From: Achromobacter spanius
GTDB taxonomy: Bacteria; Pseudomonadota; Gammaproteobacteria; Burkholderiales; Burkholderiaceae_B
Assembly (NCBI RefSeq): GCF_002812705.1
Contig: NZ_CP025030.1
Coordinates: forward strand, 4,216,001-4,280,000
Direction of reading: 5' to 3'
DNA length: 64,000 bases
The translations under genes were made by a program, and so were the position numbers. Shown here piece by piece: positions 50,512-60,591 of this stretch (position 1 is its first letter; every line of letters starts with the position of its first letter). The notes under the pieces are model-generated. The model did not search any database, was not told the origin of the DNA, and saw only the letters and a list, made by a program, of their open reading frames with translations.

Positions 50512-51492
50512 ATGCATCGCACCTTCTTCCGCAGCGTATCCGCGCTGGCGCTCAGCGCCGCCCTGATCGGCACCGCCTCGGCCGCCGGCACCTATCCCGA
50601 CAAGCCCATCACCTTCGTGGTGCCCTCGGCCGCGGGCGGTTCGCCCGATGTGCTGTCGCGCCTGATCACCACGCAAATCGCCAAAGACACCGGCGCCACG
50701 ATGGTGATTGAAAACCGCCCGGGCGCGGCCGGCAACATCGGCATCTCGCTGATCAAGCGCGCCGCCGCCGACGGCTACACCGTGGGCTACGGCAACATCA
50801 ACACGCTGGCCGTGAACCGCTCGCTGTTCAAGCGCCTGCCCTATGACGTGGACCAGGACCTGACCCCGGTCGCGCATATGTTCGACCTGTACAACGCGCT
50901 GATCGTGCCGGCCGAATCGCCCGTCAAAAGCGTGCAAGACCTGATCGACCGCGCCAAGAAGGAACCCGGCCGCCTGTCCTACGGCGCATCGGGCGTGGGC
51001 ACCACCGGCCACATGGGCGGTGAACTCTTCAAGAGCATGGCCAAGGTGGACGTCATGTTCATCCCGTACAACGGCGGCCCCGCCGCCATCCAGGACCTGC
51101 TGGGCGGCCGCCTGGACTACCTGTTCGTCAACACCTCGGAAGCCGCGCCGCTGGTTGCCAGCGGCAAGGTGCGCGCCATTGGCGTCAGCAGCCTGAAGCG
51201 CCTGGCGCTGATGCCCGACGTGCCCACGCTGGATGAATCCGGCTTGAAGGGTTATGAAACCGTGGCCTGGGGCGGTGTTGTCGCCCCCAAGGGCACGCCG
51301 CCGGAAGTGGTGACCACGCTGAACGCCGCCATCCAGAAAGCACTGCAAGCTCCCGAAGTGCGTACCGGCCTGGCCACGCTGGGCGCTGAACCCGCCACCG
51401 GCTCGCCGCAGGAATTCAAGCAATTGATTGATCGCGAAACCGCCAAGTGGAAAAAGATCATCGACACCGCTGGCATCGAAAAGCTGGACTAA
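50512..51492 (+). CDS. Bug-family (TTT) periplasmic solute receptor
   Basis: A 326-residue secreted receptor of the Bug family, which is expanded in Bordetella-like bacteria. The signal peptide ends near A-S-A-A-G. The mature start Y-P-D-K-P-I-T-F-V-V-P and the motif E-N-R-P-G-A-A-G-N-I-G are hallmarks. V-G-T-T-G-H and Y-N-G-G-P-A-A are present in the binding region. No tctAB membrane genes are adjacent. AAGGGG precedes the ATG. It is the first gene of the D-aminoacylase operon. Confidence 0.92.
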   Translation: MHRTFFRSVSALALSAALIGTASAAGTYPDKPITFVVPSAAGGSPDVLSRLITTQIAKDTGATMVIENRPGAAGNIGISLIKRAAADGYTVGYGNINTLAVNRSLFKRLPYDVDQDLTPVAHMFDLYNALIVPAESPVKSVQDLIDRAKKEPGRLSYGASGVGTTGHMGGELFKSMAKVDVMFIPYNGGPAAIQDLLGGRLDYLFVNTSEAAPLVASGKVRAIGVSSLKRLALMPDVPTLDESGLKGYETVAWGGVVAPKGTPPEVVTTLNAAIQKALQAPEVRTGLATLGAEPATGSPQEFKQLIDRETAKWKKIIDTAGIEKLD

Positions 51493-51498
51493 GCACTC

Positions 51499-52980
51499 AT
51501 GACCTTGCCCACCTTGCAGGCTGACTTCATCGTGGCGGGCGCCACGCTTATCGACGGCTCGGGCGGCCCCGCCCAGCCGGGCGACCTGGCCGTGCTGGGT
51601 GAGCGCATCGTGGCGGTGGGCAGCTTTGCCCACCCCACGGGCGTGCCGGTGATAGACGGGCGCGGTCAGGTGCTGGCGCCCGGCTTCATTGATTCCCACA
51701 CCCACGATGACGGCTATCTGCTGGCGCATCCCGACATGCTGCCCAAGGTGTCGCAAGGCATCACCACTGTCGTCACCGGCAACTGCGGCATCAGCCTCGC
51801 GCCGCTTCAGCGCGACAACATTCCGCAGCCGCTGGACCTGCTTGGCCCCGCCGAGCTGTTCCGCTTTGCCACGTTCCGCGCCTGGATGGACGCGCTGCGC
51901 AGCACGCCCGCCGCGGTCAACGTGATTCCGCTGGTGGGTCACACCACCTTGCGGGTGGCCGTGATGGACGATACCTCGCGCGCCGCCAACGACATCGAAC
52001 GCGCCGCCATGCGTGGCCTGCTGCAAGAAGCGCTGGACGCGGGCGCCTTCGGCGTATCCACCGGCACCTTCTACCCGCCCGCCAGCGCCGCGCCCACCGA
52101 TGAAATCATCGACGTTTGCCTGCCCTTGAAGGCAGCCAAGCAAGTGGGCCGCCCCGGCCTGTACGCCACCCACCTGCGCGACGAGGCCGATCACATCGTG
52201 CCCGCCATGGAAGAGGCGCTGCTGATTGGCCGCGAACTCGATTGCCGCGTGGTGTTCTCGCACCACAAGCTGGCCGGCGAACGCAACCACGGCCGCACCC
52301 GCGAAACGCTGGACCTGATCAACCGCGCCGCCGCCAGCCAACCCGTCTGCCTGGACTGCCACCCCTACCCCGCCACGTCCACCATGCTGCGGCTGGACCG
52401 CGCGCGGCTGGCCAGCCGCACAATGATCACGTGGTCCAAAGGCTACCCCGAGGCCACCGGCCGCGACTTCGCCGAGGTCATGCAAGAGCTGGGCCTGGAC
52501 GACGAGGCCGCCGTCGCCCGCCTGGCGCCCGCCGGCGCCATCTACTTTCTGATGGACCCCACCGACGTCAAACGCATCTTCGCGCATCCGCTGACGATGG
52601 TCGGCTCTGACGGACTGCCCTTTGACCCTCACCCGCACCCACGCCAATGGGGTACCTTCACCAATGTGTTGCGCACGATGGTGCGCGAACAGCAACTGCT
52701 GTCCTTGGAAGCGGCCATCCACAAGATGACCGGCCTGGCGGCTGACCAATATGGCATCGCCGGGCGCGGCCTGCTGCGCCAGGGTTATCATGCTGACCTG
52801 GTGCTGTTCGACCCCGCCACCGTGACGGATACGGCGACGTTTTCAGCTCCCATTCAGGCAAGCCAGGGCATCCACGCGGTGTGGGTCAACGGCAAGCAGG
52901 TCTGGGACGGGGAACAAACCAGCACGCAACGCCCGGGCCACGTATTGACGCCCGGTGATGCATCAGTTCGGAGTACATAA
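51499..52980 (+). CDS. N-acyl-D-amino-acid deacylase (D-aminoacylase)
   Basis: A 493-residue amidohydrolase that splits N-acyl-D-amino acids. Metal ligands appear in F-I-D-S-H-T-H-D-D and G-N-C-G. The Cys, H-L-R-D-E and V-F-S-H-H-K motifs of the D-aminoacylase group follow. The late S-D-G-L-P-F-D carries the catalytic Asp. It begins 6 bp after the receptor gene. Receptor and racemase neighbours support a role in using N-acyl-D-amino acids. Confidence 0.9.
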   Translation: MTLPTLQADFIVAGATLIDGSGGPAQPGDLAVLGERIVAVGSFAHPTGVPVIDGRGQVLAPGFIDSHTHDDGYLLAHPDMLPKVSQGITTVVTGNCGISLAPLQRDNIPQPLDLLGPAELFRFATFRAWMDALRSTPAAVNVIPLVGHTTLRVAVMDDTSRAANDIERAAMRGLLQEALDAGAFGVSTGTFYPPASAAPTDEIIDVCLPLKAAKQVGRPGLYATHLRDEADHIVPAMEEALLIGRELDCRVVFSHHKLAGERNHGRTRETLDLINRAAASQPVCLDCHPYPATSTMLRLDRARLASRTMITWSKGYPEATGRDFAEVMQELGLDDEAAVARLAPAGAIYFLMDPTDVKRIFAHPLTMVGSDGLPFDPHPHPRQWGTFTNVLRTMVREQQLLSLEAAIHKMTGLAADQYGIAGRGLLRQGYHADLVLFDPATVTDTATFSAPIQASQGIHAVWVNGKQVWDGEQTSTQRPGHVLTPGDASVRST

Positions 52981-52981
52981 A

Positions 52982-53725
52982 GTGAACACGTTTTCCCAGG
53001 GCTGCTACCTGGGTGTATTGGGCGGAATGGGGCCCATGGCCGGCGCGGCCTTTGCCCTACGCCTGGCGGCGCTGACGCCCGCCGCGATTGACCAGCAACA
53101 CATCCCCACCTTGTTGCGCAACGATCCCCGCATTCCCGACCGCTCCAGCGCCTATATGGCCGGCGGCGAAAGCCCCCTGCCCCATATGGTTCAAGGCGTG
53201 CGCTTTCTTGAGGAAGCCGGCGCGCAACTGATCGCCATCCCGTGCAACACGGCCCATCTCTGGTACGCCGACATCGCGGCCAGCACGGGCGTGCCGGTGC
53301 TGCACATCATTGAAGCGGTCATCGACGACCTGCGCCGCCTTGGCCTGCCACTTGGCCGCATCGGCCTGATGGGCACGGCCGCCACGCTGAAACTGGGCTT
53401 GTACCAAAAGCACCTTCAGGCGCAAGGCTACGAGTGCCTCGTGCCCGACGACGACGAGGTCGAACGCTACTGCATGGGGTCCATACGCGCCGTCAAGGGC
53501 AACCGCCTGGAAGAAGCCTTCGCCCCCGCCGCCGAGTGCATTGCCCGCCTGAAGGCGCGCGGCGCCGACGCCGTGGTGCTGGGCTGCACCGAACTGCCGC
53601 TGGCGGTGCCGCATGCGCTGCGCCCCAGCCTGGGCGTGACGCTCACGGATTCGATCGACGCGCTGGCCCGCGCGGCCATCGCACATTACGAAGCGGACCT
53701 GGCCAAGCAACGCATCGCCGCCTGA
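52982..53725 (+). CDS. Aspartate/glutamate racemase family protein
   Basis: A 247-residue racemase. L-G-G-M-G-P is at the N-terminus. The two catalytic cysteines are in I-P-C-N-T-A-H and V-L-G-C-T-E-L-P, which is the two-base pattern of aspartate/glutamate racemases. The GTG at 52982 starts one base after the D-aminoacylase stop and has CGGAG 9 bases upstream; an ATG 27 bases further up is less well placed. The operon would convert freed D-Asp/D-Glu to the L form. Confidence 0.88.
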   Translation: MNTFSQGCYLGVLGGMGPMAGAAFALRLAALTPAAIDQQHIPTLLRNDPRIPDRSSAYMAGGESPLPHMVQGVRFLEEAGAQLIAIPCNTAHLWYADIAASTGVPVLHIIEAVIDDLRRLGLPLGRIGLMGTAATLKLGLYQKHLQAQGYECLVPDDDEVERYCMGSIRAVKGNRLEEAFAPAAECIARLKARGADAVVLGCTELPLAVPHALRPSLGVTLTDSIDALARAAIAHYEADLAKQRIAA

Positions 53726-53753
53726 ACGGCGACGCGCAACCCCGCGCGAAGGC

Positions 53754-53780
53754 AAAAAAAAAGCGCATCTTCCGATGCGC
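53754..53780 (-). terminator. Rho-independent terminator of the liv operon
   Basis: On the minus strand, GCGCATC/GATGCGC (7-bp stem, 4-base loop) is followed by nine T (53754-53762 as A on the plus strand). It ends transcription of livF and separates it from the convergent racemase gene. Confidence 0.88.
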
Positions 53781-53818
53781 CCGAATTTCCCTTCGCGGGG
53801 AAGCCGTCAACGTAGTGC

Positions 53819-54523
53819 TTATCCGCCCAGGTAGGCCTTGCGGACTTGATCGTTGACCAGCAAATTGGCGCCCGTGTCTTGCAACACAACGCGACCGTTT
53901 TCCAGCACATAACCGCGATCGGCCACGCCCAGCGCCTTGTTCGCGTTCTGTTCCACCAGGAACACCGTCACGCCCTGCTCGCGGATCTCGCGGATGATGT
54001 CGAAGATCTGCGCGATCACCAGCGGCGCCAGGCCCAAGGTGGGTTCGTCCAGCAACAACAAGCGCGGCCGAGTCATCAGCGCGCGGCCGATGGCCAGCAT
54101 CTGCTGTTCGCCGCCCGACATCAACCCCGCGCGTTGCGCCGCGCGCTCTTTCAAGCGCGGGAACAAGCCATAGACGTGGTCGATGCCCGCCTCGATCTCC
54201 GAGCGCTTCGAGAAGAAGCCGCCCATCATCAGGTTTTCGGCAACCGTCAGGTCTTTGAACACCCGCCGGCCTTCAGGCGAAATGGCGATGCCACTGCGCA
54301 TGATGTGGTGCGTGTCCTTCTGGGTGATGTCTTCGCCATCAAACGTGATCTTGCCTTCACGCGCCCGAGGGTTGCCGCACACCGTCATCAATAGCGTTGT
54401 CTTGCCGGCGCCATTGGCGCCGATCAGCGTCACGATTTCGCCCTGGTTCACTTCCACCGACACGCCGTTCAATGCCTGAATGGCGCCGTAGTACGTGTGT
54501 ATGTTTTCCAGCTTAAGCATCAT
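53819..54523 (-). CDS. livF: Branched-chain amino-acid ABC ATPase LivF
   Basis: A 234-residue ATPase with G-A-N-G-A-G-K-T-T, the signature M-S-G-G-E-Q-Q and L-L-L-D-E-P-T-L-G-L. Family sequence features (Y-Y-G-A-I-Q-A-L near the start) identify LivF. It is the last gene of livK-livHMGF and overlaps livG by ATGA. LivF pairs with LivG on the cytosolic side. Confidence 0.93.
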   Translation of the reverse strand: MMLKLENIHTYYGAIQALNGVSVEVNQGEIVTLIGANGAGKTTLLMTVCGNPRAREGKITFDGEDITQKDTHHIMRSGIAISPEGRRVFKDLTVAENLMMGGFFSKRSEIEAGIDHVYGLFPRLKERAAQRAGLMSGGEQQMLAIGRALMTRPRLLLLDEPTLGLAPLVIAQIFDIIREIREQGVTVFLVEQNANKALGVADRGYVLENGRVVLQDTGANLLVNDQVRKAYLGG

Positions 54524-55287
54524 TCCTCCCCCAGGTACGCTTTGATCACGCGCTCGTCGTTGCGCACCGCATCGGGGGTGCCCGTCGTGATGGGCTTGCC
54601 GTGTTCCATGACGAGGATACGGTCGGAAATGCCCATGATCAGGCTCATGTCGTGCTCGATCAGCAGCACGGCCACGCCGAATTCGCGCCGAAGCTGGTCG
54701 ATCAGCGCTTGCAGATCGCGCTTTTCCTGCGGGTTCAGGCCGGCTGCCGGCTCGTCAAGCATCAGCAGGCGCGGCTTGGTGATCATGCAGCGCGCGATTT
54801 CCAGGCGGCGCTGGTGCCCGTAGGCCAGGTTGCCGGCCTCGCGGTTGGCAAACTCACGCAGCCCCATGAAATCCAGCCACTGCGCCGCACGCGCCAGCGC
54901 ATCGGCTTCCGACTGTCGATAGCCCTTGAGCTTCAACAGGCCGGGCAGCAGCCGGGATTCCACCTGGGTGTGCTGGGCCACCAACAGGTTTTCCAGGACG
55001 GTCAACTGCTTGAACAGCCGCACGTTCTGGAAGGTGCGCACCAGCCCGTGGCGGGCCACCTTGTGGCTGGGCAAACCGTTGATCGGCTTGCCGTCCATGA
55101 TGATTTCGCCCGCGGTGGGCGCATAGAAGCCGCCCACGCAATTGAACACCGTGGTCTTGCCGGCCCCGTTGGGGCCGATGATGGCGAACACCTCGTCGGA
55201 TTTAACCTCGAACCCCACGCTGTCCACGGCCAACAGGCCGCCGAACCGCATGGTGAGTCCGGATACTTTCAGCAATGCCTCGCTCAT
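54520..55287 (-). CDS. livG: Branched-chain amino-acid ABC ATPase LivG
   Basis: A 255-residue ATPase with G-P-N-G-A-G-K-T-T, the LivG-type L-A-Y-G-H-Q-R-R-L signature region and [18 protein letters not shown] is also LivG-like. It overlaps livM and livF by 4 bases at each end, which indicates translational coupling in the operon. Confidence 0.93.
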   Translation of the reverse strand: MSEALLKVSGLTMRFGGLLAVDSVGFEVKSDEVFAIIGPNGAGKTTVFNCVGGFYAPTAGEIIMDGKPINGLPSHKVARHGLVRTFQNVRLFKQLTVLENLLVAQHTQVESRLLPGLLKLKGYRQSEADALARAAQWLDFMGLREFANREAGNLAYGHQRRLEIARCMITKPRLLMLDEPAAGLNPQEKRDLQALIDQLRREFGVAVLLIEHDMSLIMGISDRILVMEHGKPITTGTPDAVRNDERVIKAYLGEE

Positions 55288-56519
55288 TTAGACAGCTCCA
55301 CGTGGGGACGCTTCATGGGCAACAACCCCTGCGGACGCCACATCATCATCAACACCATCACCAGACCGAACATCAGCATCCGGTATTCGGCGAACTCGCG
55401 CGCCAGCTCGGGCAAGACGGTCAGCAAGATGGCCGCCAGAATCACGCCCACCTGCGAACCCATGCCGCCCAGAACCACAATGGCCAGAATCAGCGCCGAT
55501 TCAATGAAGGTAAACGACTCCGGGTTCACCATGCCCTGACGCGCTGCGAAGAACGCGCCGCCAAAACCGGCGAACGTGGCGCCCAGCGTGAACGCCGACA
55601 GCTTGATGCGCGTGGGGTTCAGCCCCAGCGAGCGGCATGCGATTTCATCTTCGCGCAACGCTTCCCAGGCGCGGCCGACCGGCATGCGGATCAGGCGCGT
55701 GGACACGGCAAGCGTAATCAGCGCCAGCAGCAAGGCCATCAGATACAGATAGATCACCATGTGCTGGTTGTTGAAGGTCAGCCCGAAGAAGTCATGGAAC
55801 GTCGTGCCGCCTTCCGTACTGGCACGGCGCGACATTTCCAAACCGAACACCGTGGGCTTGGGAATACCGGAAATGCCGTCCGGGCCACCCGTCAGCGTGT
55901 TCAGGTTGATGAGCAGCAGGCGGATCATTTCGCCAAAGCCCAAGGTCACGATAGCCAGATAGTCGCCCCGCAGCCGCAGCACCGGAAAGCCCAGCACGAA
56001 ACCGAACAAGGCCGCCATCGCGCCCGAAAACGGCAGCGCTTCCCAGAAGCTCCAGCCGCCCCAGTGATACAGCAGCGCGTACGTGTACGCGCCCACCGCA
56101 TAGAAGCCGACAAAGCCCAAGTCCAGCAAGCCGGCAAAACCCACCACGATGTTCAGGCCCAGGCCCAGCATCACGTAGATCAGCACCAGCGTGGCAATGT
56201 CGACCGAGCTGCGGCCTGAGAAGAATGGCCACACCACCGCTATCGCCAGCAGCAACAGCATCAGCCCCTTGTGGGTCTTGGCGGGCGCCGCCGGCAAGGT
56301 CGGCAGCGCCGTTTTCAGTTTGCGGAACGGCGCGGCGATCCAGGGCCGCAGCATCTGGAAGGCGAACACCACGGCCGCGGCAAGCGCCACCAGCCCCCAG
56401 TTCGGTTCCATCGATGTGCGCGCGCCCTGACGAATCAGTTGCAGGCCAAACACCGGCGTAACGATCACCGCCGTCAGCACGGCCGCCATCGTGGCGTTTT
56501 TAAGATTGTTCTTAGACAT
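55284..56519 (-). CDS. livM: Branched-chain amino-acid permease LivM
   Basis: A 411-residue permease, long for the family because of an N-terminal extension with two extra membrane segments. The core has [17 protein letters not shown] and the EAA-type loop [11 protein letters not shown]. Its stop overlaps livG, and its ATG overlaps the livH stop by one base. Confidence 0.92.
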   Translation of the reverse strand: MSKNNLKNATMAAVLTAVIVTPVFGLQLIRQGARTSMEPNWGLVALAAAVVFAFQMLRPWIAAPFRKLKTALPTLPAAPAKTHKGLMLLLLAIAVVWPFFSGRSSVDIATLVLIYVMLGLGLNIVVGFAGLLDLGFVGFYAVGAYTYALLYHWGGWSFWEALPFSGAMAALFGFVLGFPVLRLRGDYLAIVTLGFGEMIRLLLINLNTLTGGPDGISGIPKPTVFGLEMSRRASTEGGTTFHDFFGLTFNNQHMVIYLYLMALLLALITLAVSTRLIRMPVGRAWEALREDEIACRSLGLNPTRIKLSAFTLGATFAGFGGAFFAARQGMVNPESFTFIESALILAIVVLGGMGSQVGVILAAILLTVLPELAREFAEYRMLMFGLVMVLMMMWRPQGLLPMKRPHVELSK

Positions 56520-57445
56520 CAGACTTTTTCCACCTCAGGTTTGCCCAGCAGCCCGGTGGGACGGAACAGCAGAATCAGGACCAGCAGCGAGAACGCCACG
56601 ATGTCCTTGTACTGCGACGAGATATACGCAGCCGCAAAGGTCTCGGCCAAGCCCAGCAGCACGCCGCCCAGCATCGCGCCGGGGATGCTGCCGATGCCGC
56701 CCAGCACCGCCGCCGTAAAAGCCTTGATGCCGGCCAGGAAGCCGATGAAGGGATTCAGCTTGCCGATGGTGATGGCGATCAGCACGCCGCCCACCGCCGC
56801 CAGGATGGCACCCATCACGAACGTGAACGAGATCACGCGGTTGGTGTCGATGCCCAGCAGATTGGCCATGTGCATGTCTTGCGAGCAGGCGCGCGAGGCG
56901 CGGCCCATGCGGGAATACTTGATGAACAGCGTCAGGCCGATCATCAGCACCACCGTCACCACGATGATCATGATGCGCGAATACGGCACCGTCACGTCGA
57001 AGTCGGATCCCATGTGGAACTGGACGGCGCCGGATACCAGCGAGGGCACGGCCATGTCGCGCGCGCCTTGGCCCAGGGCCACCCAGTTCTGCAGGAAGAT
57101 CGACATACCGATCGCCGAGATCAGCGCCACCAGGCGGGGGCTGCCTCGCACGGGCCGATAGGCAACCCGCTCGACCGAAAAGCCATACACGCCGGTCACG
57201 GCAATGGCCACGAGCAACATGGAGGCAATGATGAATGGCATCGGCAAACCGCTATTGGTGCCGATGGCCGTCAAGGTGACCAGGCCCACATAGGCGCCGA
57301 TCATATAGATTTCGCCGTGGGCGAAGTTGATCATCCCGATGATGCCGTAGACCATTGTGTAGCCGATGGCGATCAACGCGTAGATCGCGCCCAGGGACAA
57401 TCCGTTGAAGAATTGCTGGGTAAGTTGGGGTATGAGGTCAGACAT
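56519..57445 (-). CDS. livH: Branched-chain amino-acid permease LivH
   Basis: A 308-residue permease with about eight helices. [20 protein letters not shown] begins the LivH fold, and G-I-G-S-I-P-G-A is near the end. It is coupled to livM by TGATG. The livK gene lies 188 bp upstream with a hairpin between. Confidence 0.93.
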   Translation of the reverse strand: MSDLIPQLTQQFFNGLSLGAIYALIAIGYTMVYGIIGMINFAHGEIYMIGAYVGLVTLTAIGTNSGLPMPFIIASMLLVAIAVTGVYGFSVERVAYRPVRGSPRLVALISAIGMSIFLQNWVALGQGARDMAVPSLVSGAVQFHMGSDFDVTVPYSRIMIIVVTVVLMIGLTLFIKYSRMGRASRACSQDMHMANLLGIDTNRVISFTFVMGAILAAVGGVLIAITIGKLNPFIGFLAGIKAFTAAVLGGIGSIPGAMLGGVLLGLAETFAAAYISSQYKDIVAFSLLVLILLFRPTGLLGKPEVEKV

Positions 57446-57604
57446 TATCTAATGCTCCAAATGGTTCCGGCCCCGGTGGAGAGACCCGGAGCCGGAAACC
57501 TGGGCGGTTTTTCTAAGGGCCTGTGGTCACCGCTTGCCGGCCGCACAGCGCTTTTGGCGCTTCGCTACGCGGATTACGGCACAACGAAGACAACAGGCCC
57601 TACA

Positions 57605-57623
57605 CGCCGGCACCGCGCCGGCG
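57605..57623 (-). terminator. Hairpin between livK and livH
   Basis: CGCCGGC (57605-57611) and GCCGGCG (57617-57623) form a 7-bp stem just after the livK stop codon, with no T run. It probably stabilises the livK end or reduces read-through into livHMGF. Confidence 0.5.
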
Positions 57624-57633
57624 GATCGCGAGT

Positions 57634-58749
57634 TTACAGCTGGGTCTTTTTACCGTCCTTATCCCACTTGTAGACGGCAAATTCGAAGTTCTTCAAATCG
57701 CCCTTGGCGTCGTATTCGACCTTGCCGATGCCGGTGTTGAAGGTGGTCTTGTGCATGTAGTCCGCGACCTTGGCGGGGTCTTCGCCCACGGCGTTGATGC
57801 TGTCGACCAGGATTTGCACGGCGGCATAGGCCGGCATCTGGAAGGCGCCGTCCGGATCGCGCTTGGCGTCCTTGAAGGCCTTCACGATGCCTTCGTTGCC
57901 CGGCAGCTTGGTGAAGTCAGCCGGCAGCGTGACCAGCAGGCCCTCGATGGCCGGACCGGCAATGGCCACCAGATCCTGGTTGGCAGTGCCTTCCGGACCC
58001 ATGAACTGCACCTTCAGGCCTTGTTCACGCGATTGGCGCAGCAGCAGGCCCAGTTCGGGGTGGTAGCCGCCGAAGTAAACCAGGTCCACGCCCGCGGACT
58101 TCAGCTTGGTGATGATGGCCGAGTAGTCGCTATCGCCAACGTTGATGCCTTCAAACAGCGACACATTGACGTTCTGCTTGGCCAGCGCGTCCTTGACCTG
58201 GGTGGCGACCCCCGAGCCGTAGGTTTGCTTGTCGTGCAGGATGGCGACGTTCTTGGGCTTGAGGGTCTTGGCAATGTAGTTGGCGGCGTACGGACCTTGC
58301 TGGTCGTCGCGGCCAATGGTGCGGAAGAAGAAATGCGGCTTGATGGTGTCGGTCACCAGCGGCGACGTGGCGCCCGGGGTGATGCCGACAATGCCCTCTT
58401 CCTCGTACACCTTCACGGCGGCCACGGTGACGCCCGAGCAAGCATGGGCCACGGCGAACTTGGCGCCGGAGTTGACCACGCGGTTGGCGGCCGGAACAGC
58501 CTGCTTGGGTTCGCAGCCGTCGTCGATCAGGATAGGTTCAAGCTTCTTGCCCTTGACGCCGCCCTTGGCGTTGATGGTCTCGATGGCGGTCAAGGCGCCG
58601 GCCTGGATCTGGTCGCCATATTGGGTGTTGGGGCCGGTCATGGGCTGGGGAATGCCAATCTTGATGGTGTCGGCGGCGTGTGCGGCGCCCGCCAAGGCAA
58701 GTGCCCCAAGCGCCATGGCTACCGGGGTAAGGCGATTCAGAAACTTCAT
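57634..58749 (-). CDS. livK: Branched-chain amino-acid-binding protein LivK
   Basis: A 371-residue periplasmic receptor with a signal peptide (about 1-25, ending A-A-H-A-A). The mature fold starts T-I-K-I-G-I-P-Q-P-M-T-G-P and has Y-G-S-G-V-A and Y-F-G-G-Y-H-P-E. An open frame continues far upstream to 59160, but the ATG at 58749 with its signal peptide is clearly the start. It supplies the livHMGF permease downstream. Confidence 0.93.
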   Translation of the reverse strand: MKFLNRLTPVAMALGALALAGAAHAADTIKIGIPQPMTGPNTQYGDQIQAGALTAIETINAKGGVKGKKLEPILIDDGCEPKQAVPAANRVVNSGAKFAVAHACSGVTVAAVKVYEEEGIVGITPGATSPLVTDTIKPHFFFRTIGRDDQQGPYAANYIAKTLKPKNVAILHDKQTYGSGVATQVKDALAKQNVNVSLFEGINVGDSDYSAIITKLKSAGVDLVYFGGYHPELGLLLRQSREQGLKVQFMGPEGTANQDLVAIAGPAIEGLLVTLPADFTKLPGNEGIVKAFKDAKRDPDGAFQMPAYAAVQILVDSINAVGEDPAKVADYMHKTTFNTGIGKVEYDAKGDLKNFEFAVYKWDKDGKKTQL

Positions 58750-59143
58750 GCGGAGTTCTCCAGCGAGGTTTTGAGCGGCTCTGATTGAAACGGCTTGTCG
58801 GGTGGATACCCCGCCATCCGTATCTCGCGTCGCCGGCTTCTTGGGCAAAAACACGGTGTGGGCGGTATTCTGGGAGCAAGCCGACATACTGTCACTGCGT
58901 GTAATCCCCAATATTTCCCGGCAAACCTTTAATCGTGACGCATCAGCTTTGCAAACCCATGAAAATACGGGAAATTTGCTGAATTTGCCTTCGGTTCCGA
59001 CTGGCACACTTGATGCATTTGTGCGCCAACCGATATATGAAAAATCATTAATACACTGTTCGAATACGCATTTAAATACAGTGCTTACGCCGGACTTACG
59101 ATTAATGATTATTGGGTTAATGAATTCCGCATAATCCACTGCC
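58750..59143. other. Gene-free, AT-rich interval upstream of livK
   Basis: No gene is supported here. From about 58900 to 59140 the DNA is clearly richer in A and T than the rest of the window. A -24/-12-like sequence, TGGCACACTTGATGC (one mismatch), lies at 59000-59014 on the plus strand, but no plus-strand gene follows. The livK promoter is probably in this interval. Confidence 0.5.
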
Positions 59144-59187
59144 AAAAAAAAAGCGCGCATCGGGCGATTACCTCGCCACGATGCGCG
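59144..59187 (-). terminator. Rho-independent terminator after the YhhQ-like gene
   Basis: On the minus strand, CGCGCATCG pairs with CGATGCGCG, with an inner GGCGA/TCGCC stem and a long T run (A at 59144-59152 on the plus strand). Confidence 0.88.
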
Positions 59188-59206
59188 TCCTTTTCCGTAT
59201 CCAGCG

Positions 59207-59761
59207 TCAGGCGTTGGCCGGCTTGGCCAGGTTCCACATCAGCGCCCGGAACGGCGCCAGCATGCTGATGTTGACGACGAGCTTGACCGCCAGGTCGCCC
59301 AGCAACCAGGTTGTCCAGGGCGCGCCAGTGGCCGCGAAGGCCACGCTGAAGAACACAGCGGTGTCCAACACCGCGCCCAGCACGCCCGATACCAGCGGCG
59401 CGCGCCACCAGCGTTGGTCACGCAAACGGTCAAAGACCTGGATATCCACCAACTGCGCGCAGATATAAGCCAGGCCCGACGCCAGTGCAATACGCGGCGA
59501 CGCCACCCAGAACGACACCACCAACGCCGCCGCAAAGCCGAACCAGACGACGCGGCGCGCGGCCGACGGCCCGAAGCGCCGGTTCAACACGTCGGTAACG
59601 AGAAAGGCGACGGGGTATGACAGGCCGCCCCACGTCAACCAATCGTTAAGCGGCACCTGCACCAGAATGTTCGAGCCCACCACCACCAGCAACATGCACA
59701 GCACGGCAATGCCGAACTGCGCACGACTCATCGGCGGAAAGAGCTGGCTTGCCTTGGTCAT
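59207..59761 (-). CDS. yhhQ: VUT-family queuosine-precursor transporter (YhhQ-like)
   Basis: A 184-residue membrane protein with about six helices. It has the VUT-family pattern L-S-Y-P-V-A-F-L-V-T-D-V-L-N-R-R-F-G and Y-I-C-A-Q-L-V-D-I-Q-V-F-D. YhhQ imports queuosine precursors. Its start overlaps the proC stop by 4 bases, so the two genes are coupled. A strong terminator follows. Confidence 0.85.
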   Translation of the reverse strand: MTKASQLFPPMSRAQFGIAVLCMLLVVVGSNILVQVPLNDWLTWGGLSYPVAFLVTDVLNRRFGPSAARRVVWFGFAAALVVSFWVASPRIALASGLAYICAQLVDIQVFDRLRDQRWWRAPLVSGVLGAVLDTAVFFSVAFAATGAPWTTWLLGDLAVKLVVNISMLAPFRALMWNLAKPANA

Positions 59762-60591
59762 TGCCCGAATTCCTCGGCCAGCTCGCGCGAACGGCGCGCC
59801 GCGGCGGCCATGGCGTCTTCCACGATGCCGGCAAACCCTGCCGCGTCAAAGGCAGCCAGCGCCGCGGCCGTGGTACCGCCCTTGGACGTGACCCGCTCGC
59901 GCAGCACCGACAAGGGGTCTGACGATTCGGTCGCGAGCTGGGTCGCGCCCGCAAGCGTGCCCAAGGCCAGTTGCTTGGCCTGCGCCTCGGTCAAGCCGAC
60001 CTTCACGCCGCCCGCCACCAGGGCCTCAAGAAACAGGAACACATACGCCGGGCCGCTGCCGGACAATGCCGTCACGCCATCCAGCGCGGCGTCGTCCGCC
60101 ACCCACACCACCTGCCCCACGCTTTCCAAGAGGCTCGCCGCCAATGCGCGATCGGGTTCGCTGACGCCATCCAGCGCAGCCAGGCCGGTCACGCCCGCGC
60201 CCACCAGTGCGGGCGTATTGGGCATGCAGCGCACCAGGCGCTTGAACGGTGCGTCAGGGGATCCCAGCCAGCCCGCCAGCGTGTCCGCGCGGATTCCCGC
60301 CGCCACGCTTACCACCAAGGTGTCGTCTTGCAGCCACTGACGCGCGGACGCCACAACATCTTTCATGTTCTGTGGCTTGACCGCGAACACCCAAACGCGG
60401 CACCGGGCCAGGGCTTCGTCCGGAGCCACAGCGGTCGTCATGCCACGCGCCTGCCAGGCCGCGTGGCTATCCTTATTTATGTCAATGACATGGATGCTCT
60501 CGGCGGGGCATACTTTGCCAGCCAGACCGGAGGCCAAAGCGGCCGCCATATTGCCGCCGCCAATGAACGCAATCGAAAGTTCGTTTTTCAT
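59758..60591 (-). CDS. proC: Pyrroline-5-carboxylate reductase
   Basis: A 277-residue ProC, which makes proline from pyrroline-5-carboxylate. The NAD(P) motif F-I-G-G-G-N-M-A-A-A-L is at the N-terminus. The family signature S-G-S-G-P-A-Y-V-F-L-F-L-E-A-L lies near residue 172, and V-T-S-K-G-G-T-T near 232. It is the first gene of a two-gene unit with the YhhQ-like transporter. Confidence 0.94.
   Translation of the reverse strand: MKNELSIAFIGGGNMAAALASGLAGKVCPAESIHVIDINKDSHAAWQARGMTTAVAPDEALARCRVWVFAVKPQNMKDVVASARQWLQDDTLVVSVAAGIRADTLAGWLGSPDAPFKRLVRCMPNTPALVGAGVTGLAALDGVSEPDRALAASLLESVGQVVWVADDAALDGVTALSGSGPAYVFLFLEALVAGGVKVGLTEAQAKQLALGTLAGATQLATESSDPLSVLRERVTSKGGTTAAALAAFDAAGFAGIVEDAMAAAARRSRELAEEFGQ

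Noticed and set aside
50482..52791. 769-codon minus-strand frame opposite the Bug/D-aminoacylase operon
   Set aside because: Its composition (Gly, Gln, Val, Ala, His) is typical of an antisense shadow, and both sense genes are well supported.
58750..59160. N-terminal extension of the livK frame to 59160
   Set aside because: The signal peptide begins at 58749. The extension is AT-rich, has no family match, and covers the promoter region.
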